The notes below the pieces were generated by a model. It was not told where the DNA came from. It was given only the letters and a program-made list of their open reading frames with translations, and did not search any database. Of a stretch of 64,000 nucleotides of DNA, positions 8,926-17,768 are shown one piece after another; position 1 is the first letter of the stretch, and the number at the start of each line of letters is the position of its first letter. The DNA is taken from the NCBI GenBank assembly GCA_963786195.1, contig CAWAYH010000011.1, positions 620,001-684,000 on the forward strand, given 5' to 3'. The DNA comes from CAWAYH01 sp963786195 (GTDB lineage Bacteria; Acidobacteriota; Vicinamibacteria; Vicinamibacterales; 2-12-FULL-66-21). The position numbers and the translations under genes are program-made.

Positions 8926-9957
8926 ATGCCCGCATCCACTCCGGCCGCCGTCCGCAAGAAAATCGCACAAGGCGAACCGGATCGGGTCTATCTGATCGTC
9001 GGAGACGACGGGGCCGAGATGTCAGCCCTCGCGGGAGACTTTTCGAGTCTCGTCGAAGACGGCCTGAGCGCGTTCAACGTCGAGCGCGTCTACGCGTCGG
9101 ACCGTTCGACGACGGCGGCGTCGATCGTGGAGGCGGCGAGCCTGCTGCCCATGGTGGACATGATGGCCAGCCACCGCGTGGTGATCGTTCTGCGCGCCGA
9201 GAAGCTGCTGAAGCCGAAGCGGCGGGCAAAAGACGAACCGGCAGAGGACGACCTATCCAATAGTGCTCCGGCCGACACCGATGTCCTGGAGGCCTACATC
9301 AAGAGTCCAGAGCCGCAGTCCGTCCTCGTGATGGTCGCGGCCGATGTGGATCGTTCGAGGCGGCTGTACAAGGCGTTCCAGAAACACGCGACGATCGTCG
9401 AATGCTGGGGCCTGAAGCACGAGAAGGACGAGAGGGTATCCGTCGATGAGCTGACGCGACGCGGCGCGCAGCGCGTTCAGCAGACGGTCATGCGGGCCGG
9501 CCGCCAGATCGACAAGGACGCCGCGCAGCTGATCGCCGCGCGCGCGGGGAGCAACCTGAATCAGCTTCACGGAGACGTCGAGAAGCTGCTCCTCTTTTCG
9601 ACGGGGGAGCAGCTGATCACGACGGCAGCCGTGCGCGAAGTCGCGACTCCGGAAACCTCACTGGACGACTGGGCGGTGACGAACGCGATCGAGCGGCGCG
9701 ACACGGCGCGCGCACTGAAGGAGCTCGCGCTCGCGCTCGATGCTGGCGGCGTGCCTTACAAGATCCTCGGGCAGCTGGCGTGGTTCGTGAGAGAGCGGCT
9801 CGGCGATCCCCGCCGGATCCGCCCGGCGCTCGACGCGCTCTTTCGCACGGACGTCGACCTCAAGAGCTCCGGCGGTGACGCGCGAGTGCTGCTGGAACGG
9901 CTCGTCGTCGAACTCTGTGGCAGCGCGCCTGGCGCTGCCGTGACGACACGCCGGTAG
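8926..9957 (+). CDS. holA: DNA polymerase III delta subunit
   Basis: Clamp-loader delta subunit, which opens the beta sliding clamp during replication. The 343-residue product starts at ATG 8926, with GAGG just before it. It shows the family AAA+-like fold: YLIVGDDGAEMSAL at the N-terminus, SLLPMVDMMASHRVVIV, and the C-terminal LDDWAVTNAIERRDTARAL and VPYKILGQLAWFVRE helices. There is no Walker A motif, as expected for delta. A charged insertion of about 25 residues (around KPKRRAKDEPAEDD) is seen in many relatives. The stop codon abuts the stop codon of rpsT on the other strand with no spacer. Confidence 0.9.
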   Translation: MPASTPAAVRKKIAQGEPDRVYLIVGDDGAEMSALAGDFSSLVEDGLSAFNVERVYASDRSTTAASIVEAASLLPMVDMMASHRVVIVLRAEKLLKPKRRAKDEPAEDDLSNSAPADTDVLEAYIKSPEPQSVLVMVAADVDRSRRLYKAFQKHATIVECWGLKHEKDERVSVDELTRRGAQRVQQTVMRAGRQIDKDAAQLIAARAGSNLNQLHGDVEKLLLFSTGEQLITTAAVREVATPETSLDDWAVTNAIERRDTARALKELALALDAGGVPYKILGQLAWFVRERLGDPRRIRPALDALFRTDVDLKSSGGDARVLLERLVVELCGSAPGAAVTTRR

Positions 9958-10230
9958 CTACGCGGCGGCGCTGCGCTTGGCCACGCGTCCCGCCAACCGG
10001 GATTTGTAGCGGCTGGCGGCGTTCCGATGGATCAGGCCCTTTGCGGCCATCTTGTCCACCATCGAAATCGTGTCGCGCAGCGCATCCTTGACCTTCGTGG
10101 GGTCTCCCTGGTCGATGGCGGCGCGGATATCGCGGAGCGCACTGCGGAGCCGGGTCCGGAGCTGACGGTTGTGCTCGCGACGCTTGACGTTCTGGCGGTG
10201 CGCTTTCAGCGCGGAATCGTGACTGGCCAC
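9958..10230 (-). CDS. rpsT: 30S ribosomal protein S20
   Basis: Primary 16S rRNA-binding protein of the small subunit. The GTG at 10230 gives a 90-residue product of normal length starting MASHDSALKAHRQNVKRR, with the conserved LRDIRAAIDQGD, DTISMVDKMAAKGLIHRNAASRYKSRL segment and a basic tail. AAGGA lies ten bases upstream of the start. The gene meets holA tail to tail with no spacing, so neither has room for an intergenic terminator. Confidence 0.95.
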   Translation of the reverse strand: MASHDSALKAHRQNVKRREHNRQLRTRLRSALRDIRAAIDQGDPTKVKDALRDTISMVDKMAAKGLIHRNAASRYKSRLAGRVAKRSAAA

Positions 10231-10326
10231 TGTGGATCGATCCTTGTAATGCTGAGCCGTGGGGCGCGGCCCCGGCGCGCGGGTTTCAGGCCTCCTGCTG
10301 ACGAGCAAGCCGTCCGCAAACCCCTG

Positions 10327-10335
10327 ATTCTAGCA
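10327..10335 (-). promoter_or_regulatory. rpsT extended -10 promoter
   Basis: Minus-strand TGCTAGAAT is an extended -10 (TGn plus TAGAAT) about 97 bp before the rpsT start. The same nonamer precedes ilvE, and TGCTATAAT precedes hrcA. No strong -35 is seen, as expected for extended -10 promoters. Confidence 0.5.
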
Positions 10336-10432
10336 TACAAAGCGCGCCCGAAGGACGCTGAGCCGCCTCGACCATCCGGAGCCGGAAGCCTGAAAGAAGT
10401 CCAGCAACCGCGGAAGTTTTTACCTGCAGACT

Positions 10433-10906
10433 GTGGTAACAGACGAAACGACCGACCGGCGGATCCTGAGCGAGATCGACGACGCCCGTGTGCGCCTGTT
10501 GGAAGAGGTCCGTGCTGAGATGGCCAGCCGAGGTCACGCCGGGACGGCTCGGCTCGGCAGGGCGGCGGAGGCAGCCCTCAGCCGGCACGTGACCCGGCTG
10601 CTGGATACCCTCATCGAAGCGTCATCGGGAGCCGCCCACGGCCCGCGTGACGACGTAGAGACCTGGATCAGGCGCCGGTTCCACGAGAGTCTCGGGCTTG
10701 CTGCCTGCAACCTGCGAGATGCCCTCGCGGACTCGTCGGCGCGACACGCCGTGGCCCAGGCGCTTCAACGGCAGATGTTCAAGGCGGAAAATGCGCTGCA
10801 AAAGGCGCTTGTTGCGTCTCGATCGGCGACGGAGCGCGAGGCCTGGCACTCGAAAAAAGTGCCAGGCGCCCACGCGGAGAGTTACGTTCGAACTGACACC
10901 CGCTGA
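10433..10906 (+). CDS. Hypothetical helical protein
   Basis: I do not recognise this protein. The 157-residue frame is rich in Arg, Ala and Glu and looks almost wholly alpha-helical (DARVRLLEEVRAEM, LSRHVTRLLDTLIEA, ALQRQMFKAENALQKALV). It has no signal peptide, membrane segment or cysteine motif. The GTG start is weak, with no clear ribosome binding site, so the true start may be internal. Its last 20 codons run through a 10-bp perfect inverted repeat (10841-10867), so the natural stop may once have been earlier. Codon use resembles the neighbours. Confidence 0.45.
   Translation: MVTDETTDRRILSEIDDARVRLLEEVRAEMASRGHAGTARLGRAAEAALSRHVTRLLDTLIEASSGAAHGPRDDVETWIRRRFHESLGLAACNLRDALADSSARHAVAQALQRQMFKAENALQKALVASRSATEREAWHSKKVPGAHAESYVRTDTR
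10841..10867. repeat. Perfect 10-bp inverted repeat, A-rich loop
   Basis: GCCTGGCACT, a seven-base loop cgaaaaa, then AGTGCCAGGC. It sits at the end of the 10433 frame and 67 bp before the stop of the opposing gene, so it lies at a convergent junction where a hairpin terminator would be expected. No T-tract follows. Confidence 0.6.
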
Positions 10907-10933
10907 GTTGGCCGGCGGAGCCGGCCGTCGTTT

Positions 10934-11218
10934 CTACGATTCCGACACCACCCGAACCCGGCCGCTATCGTTCGCCGTAGCCGGTTTCCTGTTTACTCGA
11001 GTCGCCGTTCGCAGCGCGACGTTGAGGCGCTCGGCGAGCTCCCCGAAGGTCTGCGCAGACCGACGCAGTTGTTCGTTCTCTACGCGAAGCTGGGCAAGTT
11101 CTGCCTCGTAGCATCGCAGTTTCTCTTCAATCGCCGCCATGTCGTCCGTGGCTCCCATCTGAGGATCCGATCTTCGCGAACCGTTTCCGCGAGTCGCTAG
11201 CGGGTTGTCAGCCGCCAT
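10934..11218 (-). CDS. Small coiled-coil protein
   Basis: Conserved-looking hypothetical protein of about 94 residues. The central part is a short coiled coil (IEEKLRCYEAELAQLRVENEQL) followed by AQTFGELAERLNVALR, then a basic, polar tail. It has no signal or membrane segment. I chose the ATG at 11218; the same frame extends to 11272, but that extension runs into an AT-rich block containing TAAATAAT that looks like a promoter. The heptad pattern suggests dimerisation. Function unknown. Confidence 0.5.
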   Translation of the reverse strand: MAADNPLATRGNGSRRSDPQMGATDDMAAIEEKLRCYEAELAQLRVENEQLRRSAQTFGELAERLNVALRTATRVNRKPATANDSGRVRVVSES

Positions 11219-11494
11219 TGCCCCCACCTGTGGCAAGGATCGCACCAGATTAACTATCTTGTTTATCATCAATTATTTACTGAAAAACGCGCTTTCGGGG
11301 CCCGGCTGAATTCGTGCAGAAGTGCGCCGAAACGTAACACGGTAGCCTCATCAGAAGTCAGCGCAACGTCGGATTATCGCGCATTTTCAAGCACTTGTCC
11401 AGTGTTGTCCCGAAATGACCCCCATTGTTCATAATGAGACACACCCTGTGCGGAACGCGCGCACATGCCGATCAAATATCTACAAACTAAGGAG

Positions 11495-11884
11495 TTATGC
11501 GCTGCGCCCTTTTATCCTGCGGAGCGCGCGGCGCTCCCGTTTGTCGGGCGACCGGCCTCCGGGCCGAAGGAAGGGTCCCATGAGTCGCGCCAGGCGCCGC
11601 GCTTCGACCTCCTCGGCTGTAGGCGGTGGGGTGAGGTCGGTGTACAGCTCCCTCGCGCGGACCTTCGGCACGTGGCGCTCTTCCAGCGCCTGAACGAGCA
11701 CGCGTTGCCGCCGACCGAGCGGACGGCTGATGACGATTTCGTCGCCGGGTTTGATCAACCGGTGCGGCTTGGCCGGCTGGCCGTTGACGTCCACCTTGCC
11801 GCCCTTGCACGCCTTCTGCGCCTCCGAGCGCGTCTTGAACAGGCAAGCGATGTCCAGCCACAGGTCCAGCCGCAGCGACTCCAC
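11495..11884 (-). CDS. hslR: S4-domain RNA-binding protein, Hsp15-like
   Basis: Small S4-domain protein resembling Hsp15 (HslR), which in E. coli binds stalled 50S subunits carrying peptidyl-tRNA. The S4 domain fills residues 1-60 (RLDLWLDIACLFKTRSEAQKAC, GGKVDVNGQPAKP, IKPGDEIVISR), followed by VLVQALEERHVPKVRARELY and a basic tail with RRALRRIKGR. The GTG at 11884 gives the natural family start; a longer frame from 11908 adds eight unconvincing residues. TACAAT ends five bases before this GTG, so the mRNA may be leaderless. Confidence 0.82.
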   Translation of the reverse strand: MESLRLDLWLDIACLFKTRSEAQKACKGGKVDVNGQPAKPHRLIKPGDEIVISRPLGRRQRVLVQALEERHVPKVRARELYTDLTPPPTAEEVEARRLARLMGPFLRPGGRSPDKRERRALRRIKGRSA

Positions 11885-11889
11885 AGCTG

Positions 11890-11895
11890 ATTGTA
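11890..11895 (-). promoter_or_regulatory. hslR -10 element
   Basis: Minus-strand TACAAT five bases before the chosen GTG of the Hsp15-like gene. There is no ribosome binding site between, so this would be a leaderless start. Confidence 0.4.
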
Positions 11896-11977
11896 GAACC
11901 TGTCTCATAAACCTGCCGCTCGTTCCACCGCGCGAGCGAGCATCGCGAGCGAGCCACGCGACCGGAGCGCGCCGGGG

Positions 11978-12076
11978 CCCTTCGACGTCGCTCAGGGCGT
12001 AGTGAGCCTAGTCGAACCACGGAGCGGCGCGCGACCCTTCGACAGGCTCAGGGTCGCCCTGAGCGACGTCGAAGGG
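11978..12076. repeat. Cluster of CCCTTCGAC...CTCAGGG palindromic repeats
   Basis: Three arms of one repeat family lie between hslR and the carbamoyltransferase gene. CCCTTCGACGTCGCTCAGGG is at 11978, CCCTTCGACAGGCTCAGGG at 12035, and the inverse CCCTGAGCGACGTCGAAGGG at 12057. The last two face each other across three bases and could form a long imperfect hairpin. A further copy lies inside the gene at 33147-34331. This short repeat is widely dispersed in many high-GC genomes. Confidence 0.7.
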
Positions 12077-12096
12077 CGAGAGAGCGTGTGGGGGAG

Positions 12097-12119
12097 TCCG
12101 AGGGGCGACGCCCCTCGGA
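12097..12119. repeat. TCCGAGGGG hairpin repeat, copy 1
   Basis: TCCGAGGGG, loop cgacg, CCCCTCGGA: a perfect 9-bp stem. A second copy with the same CCGAGGGG/CCCCTCGG stem and a different five-base loop lies at 21016-21036, before tadA. Conserved stem with variable loop suggests selection for structure or spread as a mobile hairpin. Confidence 0.6.
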
Positions 12120-12152
12120 GAAGCCTGAGTACGGTAGATTGGCTGACGCGTC

Positions 12153-13653
12153 ATGAACGTCACACTCGGCATCGGTGGAGTTTCGAGACATGCGTGCGCG
12201 GCGATTTCTGACGGGCGTACCGATTCTCGCGGCGTGCGAACAGGAACGCGTCACGCGAGTCAGGGGCGCCGGGCTCAATCCCTCGGGTCTGCCCGACGAG
12301 ACGGTCGATCTCCTCCTCAATCGCGGCGATCTCCGCCGTGCACAGATCGAGCGCGTGGCGGTCGGGGAACCGGTCGACATCGCGTTCGACGGCGACCTGG
12401 TTCGATTCGACCATCATCGCAGCCACGCGGCCGCCTCGTACCTGACGTCCCCATTTCAGCGCGCGGTGGTCGTCGTCTGCGATCACCAGTCCCCTGAAGT
12501 GAGTGTGTGGGACGGCAACGGCGCGGACCTCACGCCGGTCGAGCGGCCGTGGCGGGGCGCTGGCCCGGCGACGTTGTACTCACGATGCGCGGACGTTCTC
12601 GGTCTGGGCGCGCAGGACTCCCATCTCGAGGCGCTGTCTCGCCTGCAGCCCGAGGCGCGAGACTCGCGGCTCGACGGCCTGTTTCGCTTCGCCGACGATT
12701 CGATTGAGTTAGCGCCCGACTGGACGGCGAAGCTGGCGGCGACGGGCACCGCGTCGGCGATTTCCGCGGATCAGGCGGAAAGGGCAGCGCCGGTGGCAGC
12801 GGCCGTCCAGAACCTGATCGGAGATCTGCTCCTCGAACTCCTCTCCAGCGTCCGGCGACAGACGGGTGTTGGGGATCTGTGTCTTGCCGGAAGCCTGTTC
12901 TACAACACACGCTACTGCGCGCTGGCAAAGACGTCGGGCCTGTTCGAGCGGGTGTTCGTACCGGTCAATCCGGGCAACGCCGGTCTGGCTGTGGGCACGG
13001 CGCTGCACGCCAACGGCGCGGCTCCCCACTTGACGTCGCCTTTTCTTGGCCCGGCCTTCGATTCCGAGGAGATCAAGGCCACGCTCGACAACTGCAAGCT
13101 GACCTACGAGTGGGTGGGCGAGCCCGCGGCCATTGCGCGGGCAGTCGATGCGCTGACTCACGGCAGCCTCGTCGGCTGGTTCAATGGCGCGATGGAGTGG
13201 GGCCCGCGCGCCCTCGGAGCGCGATGCATCCTGGCGAGCCCGTTCTCGCCGTATGTGCTCGAGAATCTGAATCGTTTCCTGAAGCACCGCAAGCCGTGGC
13301 GAGGTTACGCCCTCACGGGACTCGATGCAGACATCCGGGAGCTCTTTGCCGGTCCGTCTGAGTCACCCTTCATGGAGTGCGACTACGCGCCACGCGACCG
13401 GGAGTTGTTCCGACACGTCGTTCCGCATCCGAAGGCGGCCATTCGCGTACAGACGGTCGGCGCGTCGGCACCGCGCCAGATTCAGGATCTGCTCCGTGCG
13501 TTTGGACAGGCGTCGGGAAGGCCGGTGCTCGTCAATACGTCGTTCAACGGGTTCTCGGAACCCATCGTCTGCAGCCCCCGCGATGCGGTGCGCGTGTTCT
13601 ACGGGACGGGCCTCGACCTGCTCGTGATGAACGACTTCGTGCTGCGCAAATAG
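12153..13653 (+). CDS. Carbamoyltransferase (NodU/CmcH/HypF-C family), one frameshift
   Basis: Predicted O- or N-carbamoyltransferase that moves the carbamoyl group of carbamoyl phosphate onto a small molecule or glycan. The ATG at 12153 opens with MNVTLGIGGVSRHACAAISDG, the family start. An extra G in a GGG run near 12214 breaks the frame; the other frame continues VPILAACEQERVTRVRG. The kinase-like N-domain holds the metal/phosphate motif DHHRSHAAASY, and the YrdC-like C-domain holds GWFNGAMEWGPRALGARCILASP and NTSFNGFSEPIVCSP. Length is about 499 residues. It is isolated, flanked by repeats on both sides, so the acceptor substrate cannot be inferred; many relatives belong to natural-product or surface-sugar clusters. 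Confidence 0.87.
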
Positions 13654-13657
13654 CCTC

Positions 13658-13713
13658 GCACCGTGCACCGTGCACAGCACCGCACCTTGCACCGAGCACG
13701 GTGCACCTGCACC
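13658..13713. repeat. GCACC-type repeat at convergent junction, copy 1
   Basis: A 56-bp stretch built from GCACCGTGCACC-like units, containing GCACAGCACCGCACCTTGCA. It fills exactly the gap between the stop codons of two convergent genes. A second copy with the same core fills the convergent gap at 34354-34403. Internal GTGCAC palindromes allow folding on both strands. Confidence 0.7.
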
Positions 13714-15624
13714 TTAGTAGGGATCGGTCCCTGACTCCGGCAGATTGATGGTCACGCTCAGCCTGAACCGGACGGCTTTGCCGTTCTTCATGGCGGGTTT
13801 GTAGCGCCAGGCCTTGACGGCAGGGACGATAACCCGTTCGTGATAGCGGTTGAGCGGCGTGTAGAGTTTCAGGAACTCGACGTCGCCGGCCTTGCCGACG
13901 ATCACGTCGAGTTTGCCGACGCGGTTCGGTGGGACGTCGAACGGCGGCCTGGATGGGAACCCGCGGCTGAGCAAACGGGGAGGTACGACCCCGGCGTCGC
14001 GTTCCGAATACACGATGTCTTCGGCGGAGAGTTGCGCGGTTCCCGCTTTCTCGATGAGCTCCACGGTATTGCGCCGCAGGTTCGGCGCCGGCTCACCCTC
14101 GAGACGGTCGAGGATGGCGATCACCTGATTGCCCAGCGCCATCGCGTGATCGGGATCGCCGGCGCTCAGCGCGCTCTTCGCTCGATCGTAATCGCGTGCC
14201 GCGATGGCCGGCAGCAGCACTTTCCGGCTCGCCCGGAACGCGGCGAGCGCTTCCGGCGTGATCTCCTCGTTCCTGGGCTCGTACAGCGGGTTTGCCATGA
14301 CGAGCGCATCGAAGATCATCGCGGCTTGCTGGGTCTGGCCTTCCGCGATGAGCGCAGCGGCCCTGCGCTCGGTTTCCCTTGCGGCGGCGATGGCCGAGGG
14401 GCTGGGTCCTGGCGGCGCGGGCCTTGAAGGGGTCCCGCTTGGGTTCGTCGAAACAACGTGGTGTTCGACGGTGCCGTTCTGAGTCGCGGTCCCGCGCGTC
14501 CGCCCGTTGGGCTGCGCCGGACGCGGCGGCCGCGCCGCGCTCCCGGTGGTCGCAGCAGGATTTACCGCAGCCGCCGCGGGTGGAGCACCAGGCGCCTGGA
14601 CCGTGCCCGGTGTCGTCGCAGGGGTGGGTGCGGGTGCGGGTGCGCTCGGGCCGGTCGTCTCCACAGCTCGCGTAGTCGTCTGAGGCGTGTCACTCGAGCT
14701 CAGACGCATGAGGACGAGCCCGGCGATGATCGCGCCCGCGACCAGGACGCAGCCGATGAGCAGCCCGTCCATGCTGAAGATGACCCTGCGTGCGCCGCCG
14801 CGGCCGGCACGCTTCATGGGAACGGGCAGAATCGGACGCAGAGGCGGTCCCGGCTTGGTCCACGATCGCACGAGCGTACCAGGCGGCACGGCTGGCGCCG
14901 GCTGAGCGGCGACAGCGAACGCCGCGCGCGCACTATCGTCCTGATCGAGCCCGCCGATCTGTTGAAGCGCCAATGCGAGCTCGTGGACGGACTTGAATGT
15001 CGGCACCTCGAAGGTGGCCTGCGACACCAGGAGGCGGACATCCGGCGGCGTCGCTTTCCCCGCCACCATCGTCTGCACCAATCGCCCAAGCTGCACGACG
15101 AGCGGGTCGCCGCCACGCGGGCCGGGCCGGACGTGCACCCCGCCGTCATTCGTGAGGTCGATCTGATCGGGCTGCAGCAGGAGGGGCGGGTGCGACTTGT
15201 CGTCCTGGAGCCTCAGGGACAGGCGGTACATGACAGCGATTGCCTCACGCCACCCGAAGCGATCGCGGCGGCGAATGAGGTCGCTCAGCGTGACATGTCC
15301 GTGAGCATCGTCGATTGACGGTGCGACATGCGGGACCGGTTCGGCCAACGGCGTCGGAAAGTCGAGGACCGCGGCCGTTTCCATCGTGCCGTTGCCGGCC
15401 TCGGTGCCGTGCTGCTCGCGGTGCTCCTGAGGTGCCGGACTCGCTGACACAGGGACCTCGACCGCCGGCTCCGGCAGTGTCGGCGCAGGCTCGTCCGGTT
15501 CCTCCGACGGGAACGCAGACAGATCGAACGAATCCGGCAGCGGCACCAGTTCGATCGGAGCCCCCGTGTCCGCGGTGGCACGCGGCTGATCGGTTCCGCC
15601 CGGCAGGGAATCAGAGCTCGGCAT
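13714..15624 (-). CDS. Membrane protein with kinase-like N-terminal remnant and TonB C-terminal domain
   Basis: A 636-residue protein of unusual make-up. After a proline/glutamate-rich start, residues about 110-220 (LSDLIRRRDRFGWREAIAV, PPLLLQPDQIDLTNDGGVHV, QLGRLVQTMVAGK) resemble the C-lobe of a protein kinase without catalytic residues. One membrane span follows (MDGLLIGCVLVAGAIIAGLVL), then a long Pro/Ala/Thr linker, a helical segment (ALIAEGQTQQAAMIFDALV), and a TonB_C domain ending in VIVPAVKAWRYKPAMKNGK and LSVTINLP. I chose ATG 15624, five bases after the VWA gene stop; a longer frame to 15702 overlaps that gene. It may link a cytosolic signal to the periplasm; function unknown. Confidence 0.7.
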   Translation of the reverse strand: MPSSDSLPGGTDQPRATADTGAPIELVPLPDSFDLSAFPSEEPDEPAPTLPEPAVEVPVSASPAPQEHREQHGTEAGNGTMETAAVLDFPTPLAEPVPHVAPSIDDAHGHVTLSDLIRRRDRFGWREAIAVMYRLSLRLQDDKSHPPLLLQPDQIDLTNDGGVHVRPGPRGGDPLVVQLGRLVQTMVAGKATPPDVRLLVSQATFEVPTFKSVHELALALQQIGGLDQDDSARAAFAVAAQPAPAVPPGTLVRSWTKPGPPLRPILPVPMKRAGRGGARRVIFSMDGLLIGCVLVAGAIIAGLVLMRLSSSDTPQTTTRAVETTGPSAPAPAPTPATTPGTVQAPGAPPAAAAVNPAATTGSAARPPRPAQPNGRTRGTATQNGTVEHHVVSTNPSGTPSRPAPPGPSPSAIAAARETERRAAALIAEGQTQQAAMIFDALVMANPLYEPRNEEITPEALAAFRASRKVLLPAIAARDYDRAKSALSAGDPDHAMALGNQVIAILDRLEGEPAPNLRRNTVELIEKAGTAQLSAEDIVYSERDAGVVPPRLLSRGFPSRPPFDVPPNRVGKLDVIVGKAGDVEFLKLYTPLNRYHERVIVPAVKAWRYKPAMKNGKAVRFRLSVTINLPESGTDPY

Positions 15625-15628
15625 AGGT

Positions 15629-17598
15629 TTACCGGTCCGGCGCAATGTATCCGCCACGACTACGCACCGCCAGGTCACCCGACTTCGGACGAATCTCCAC
15701 ATTACGCCAGGATCCGTCGCGGGCGATGTGCGTGGATGTGTATCCCAGCACGAACCGGCGTCGCAGGTTTTCTACGACCTGTGCAAACTTCTCGCGCAGT
15801 TCCGTGACGTCCGCCGGGAAGTACGCGCTTCCACCAGAGACCTCGGCGAGACGCTCGAGCGCGCCGCGATCCAGGTTGGTTCCAAGGCCGATCGGGAGGA
15901 TCGTCGCTTCGACTTCTTTCGTCTGCTCGAGGACTTCCTCCAGCGTCCGACGGCTGCCCGGGGCGGTACCGGCGTTGTTCTCGTCGCGGCCGTCGGTCAT
16001 GACGACCACGGCACGGCGTCCCTCGGCGCGCTTCAGGGTCGCGAGCGCGTTGTTCAACGCGTCGTAAAGCGCGGTGCCGCCCGTCGGTCTGTAGCCGGCG
16101 ATCGCTTCGAGGCTGGTTTCGCGGTCGGTGAGGAAATCGTGCGCCACGAGGACGCCGTCGGAGAAGAAGAGGAGTGACAGCTTGTCCTCGCGGCCGAGCG
16201 ACTTCACGAACGCGCGCGCGGACCGACGAGCGCGTCCGCACTCTTCTTCATGCTTCCACTGGTATCCAGCGCGAGCACGATCGACACGGGCGCGGTCGCT
16301 TCGTGGAACGAGTCGATTTTCTGCTCGACGCCGTTCTCGAGGACGACCAGATCGGCGGCGCTCACGTCGGCGTACTGACCGGAGGCATTGGTCGACGGTG
16401 AATTCGAACGTCGGCCGGATCGGCGGCGGCTTCGGCGCGTTATAGCCCTTCCGCGTCCTCACCAGAGTACTGGTCCGACGACGTCGTCAGCGCGATGCTG
16501 CGCCAGCCGCCGTCCCGCAGGGTGTTGGTCGGGGTGTACGTGACCAGATACCGGTTCTGCGCGTCCGCAGCGAGCTGTTCGTAGACGCTGGCCAGCTCTT
16601 CCGCCCGAGGCGGGAAGAACACCTGACCGCCGGTTTCGTTCGCCAGGCGCTTCAGCTCTCGTTCACCCTTGAGAGAGATGCCGGCCACGCCACCGATTCC
16701 GACCACATAGATGGTGAGTCCCGAGGCCTTGACAGCCGCCAGGGCGTCTTCGAACTTCGACACGCTGTGCTCGTCGTACCCGTCGCTGATCAAGATGACC
16801 GAGCGTCGGTCTTCACCAGCCGGCAGCCGCGCGCTGAGCTCGATCAAGGTGTCCAGGATGGCCGTCCCTCCCGTGGGCTCGATGTGCTGGATGGCCTCGG
16901 TGATGGTGCTTGCGATCGCCGGTTGGTCCGGTGATCGCCCCGAGGCGCTTGGAAAACGGCGCGACGATGACCCGGTCCTGCGGCCGGAGAAACACGGACA
17001 GTCGCGATGCGGCTTCCTTCACGAATTCGAATCGCCGCGACATGCTCTGGCTGCTGTCGATCAGCAGCGCGAAGGTCGCGGGGACGCGTTCGTGGTTGAC
17101 GAGATCGATCGTCTGAACGGCGCCGTCTTCTCGGACCGTGAAGTTCCGCCGCGTTCAGGCCGGTGACGAAGCGGCCCTTGCGGTCGTAGACGCCGGCCTC
17201 CAGCAGCACGCTGGCCACCTCCGAGACTTCGGTGATTTCGAACGCCTCGAGAACGACCGAGTCGCTTGCCCGTGTTGCCGAGATTGTCCATCGACCGCGA
17301 CCGCCAGCTCGCGCCGCTCGAACGGGTTTTCGTCGACCCACTCGACGGCGTACGGCGGACCGTCGTCGTCGGTCTTGAACAGCGAGCCGTCGATGTAGAA
17401 ACGGACGGGCCCGAGCACGCAGCCGGGGGAGGGCTGGATCTGCGCGACAATCCGGATCGCTCCCGTGCCGCCGGTTCGACCGAGTGGTGACGTGATTCGG
17501 ACGGACGGTCCGACCCCGTCACCACGCGGCGCGGCGCCGGTGGTCAGCACTCCCAACAGGAGCGCTGCCACCAAGCTCGCACGTGATTGCGGACGCAT
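15629..17598 (-). CDS. Secreted protein with two VWA domains (several frameshifts)
   Basis: Exported protein related to the acidobacterial VWFA-type family. ATG 17598 gives a signal peptide (SLVAALLLGVLTTGA), then a beta-rich Ig-like region (VRITSPLGRTGGTGAIRIV). Two VWA domains follow, each with an intact MIDAS start: IDSSQSMSRR near 17045 and LDTSGSMKK near 16260. Further conserved pieces are VILISDGYDEHSVSKF and VVVMTDGRDENN. The reading frame breaks at about 17275, 17130, 16925, 16435 and 16245; each break is repaired by one base, which suggests sequence errors rather than a pseudogene. Tandem VWA domains suggest metal-dependent adhesion or scaffold formation. Position at the end of the tad array suggests a surface role; that is inference. 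Confidence 0.75.
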
Positions 17599-17639
17599 GG
17601 GTCACATTCTCGACGGACGCCGGGAAACCACAGTCAGCC

Positions 17640-17735
17640 TTAGTCTTCAGTGTGCACACGGTTGCGCCGCTTCGCCGAATACGCCACGACGAGCACGACA
17701 AAAACCACGAGCAGAATCAGAGTAGTGCTGTCCAC
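17640..17735 (-). CDS. 31-residue single-span membrane peptide
   Basis: GTG at 17735 is preceded by AGGAGG with an ideal six-base spacing, the strongest ribosome binding site in this array. The frame encodes 31 residues: MDSTTL, a 15-residue hydrophobic helix of Leu, Val and Phe, then a basic cytoplasmic end AKRRNRVHTED. It stops with TAA at 17640. It lies 33 bp after tadC and 41 bp before the VWA gene, on the same strand. The layout (short polar N-terminus, one span, positive C-terminal side) is typical of small regulatory or complex-stabilising membrane peptides. I know of no named family; a Tad-associated role is a guess. Confidence 0.65.
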   Translation of the reverse strand: MDSTTLILLVVFVVLVVAYSAKRRNRVHTED

Positions 17736-17768
17736 GTTTCTCCTCCTGAAAGTCCGAGCCTCCGGTAA

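Noticed and set aside
11978..12119. CRISPR-like array in the repeat cluster
   Set aside because: Units are inverted and unevenly spaced, with no regular spacers and no cas genes.
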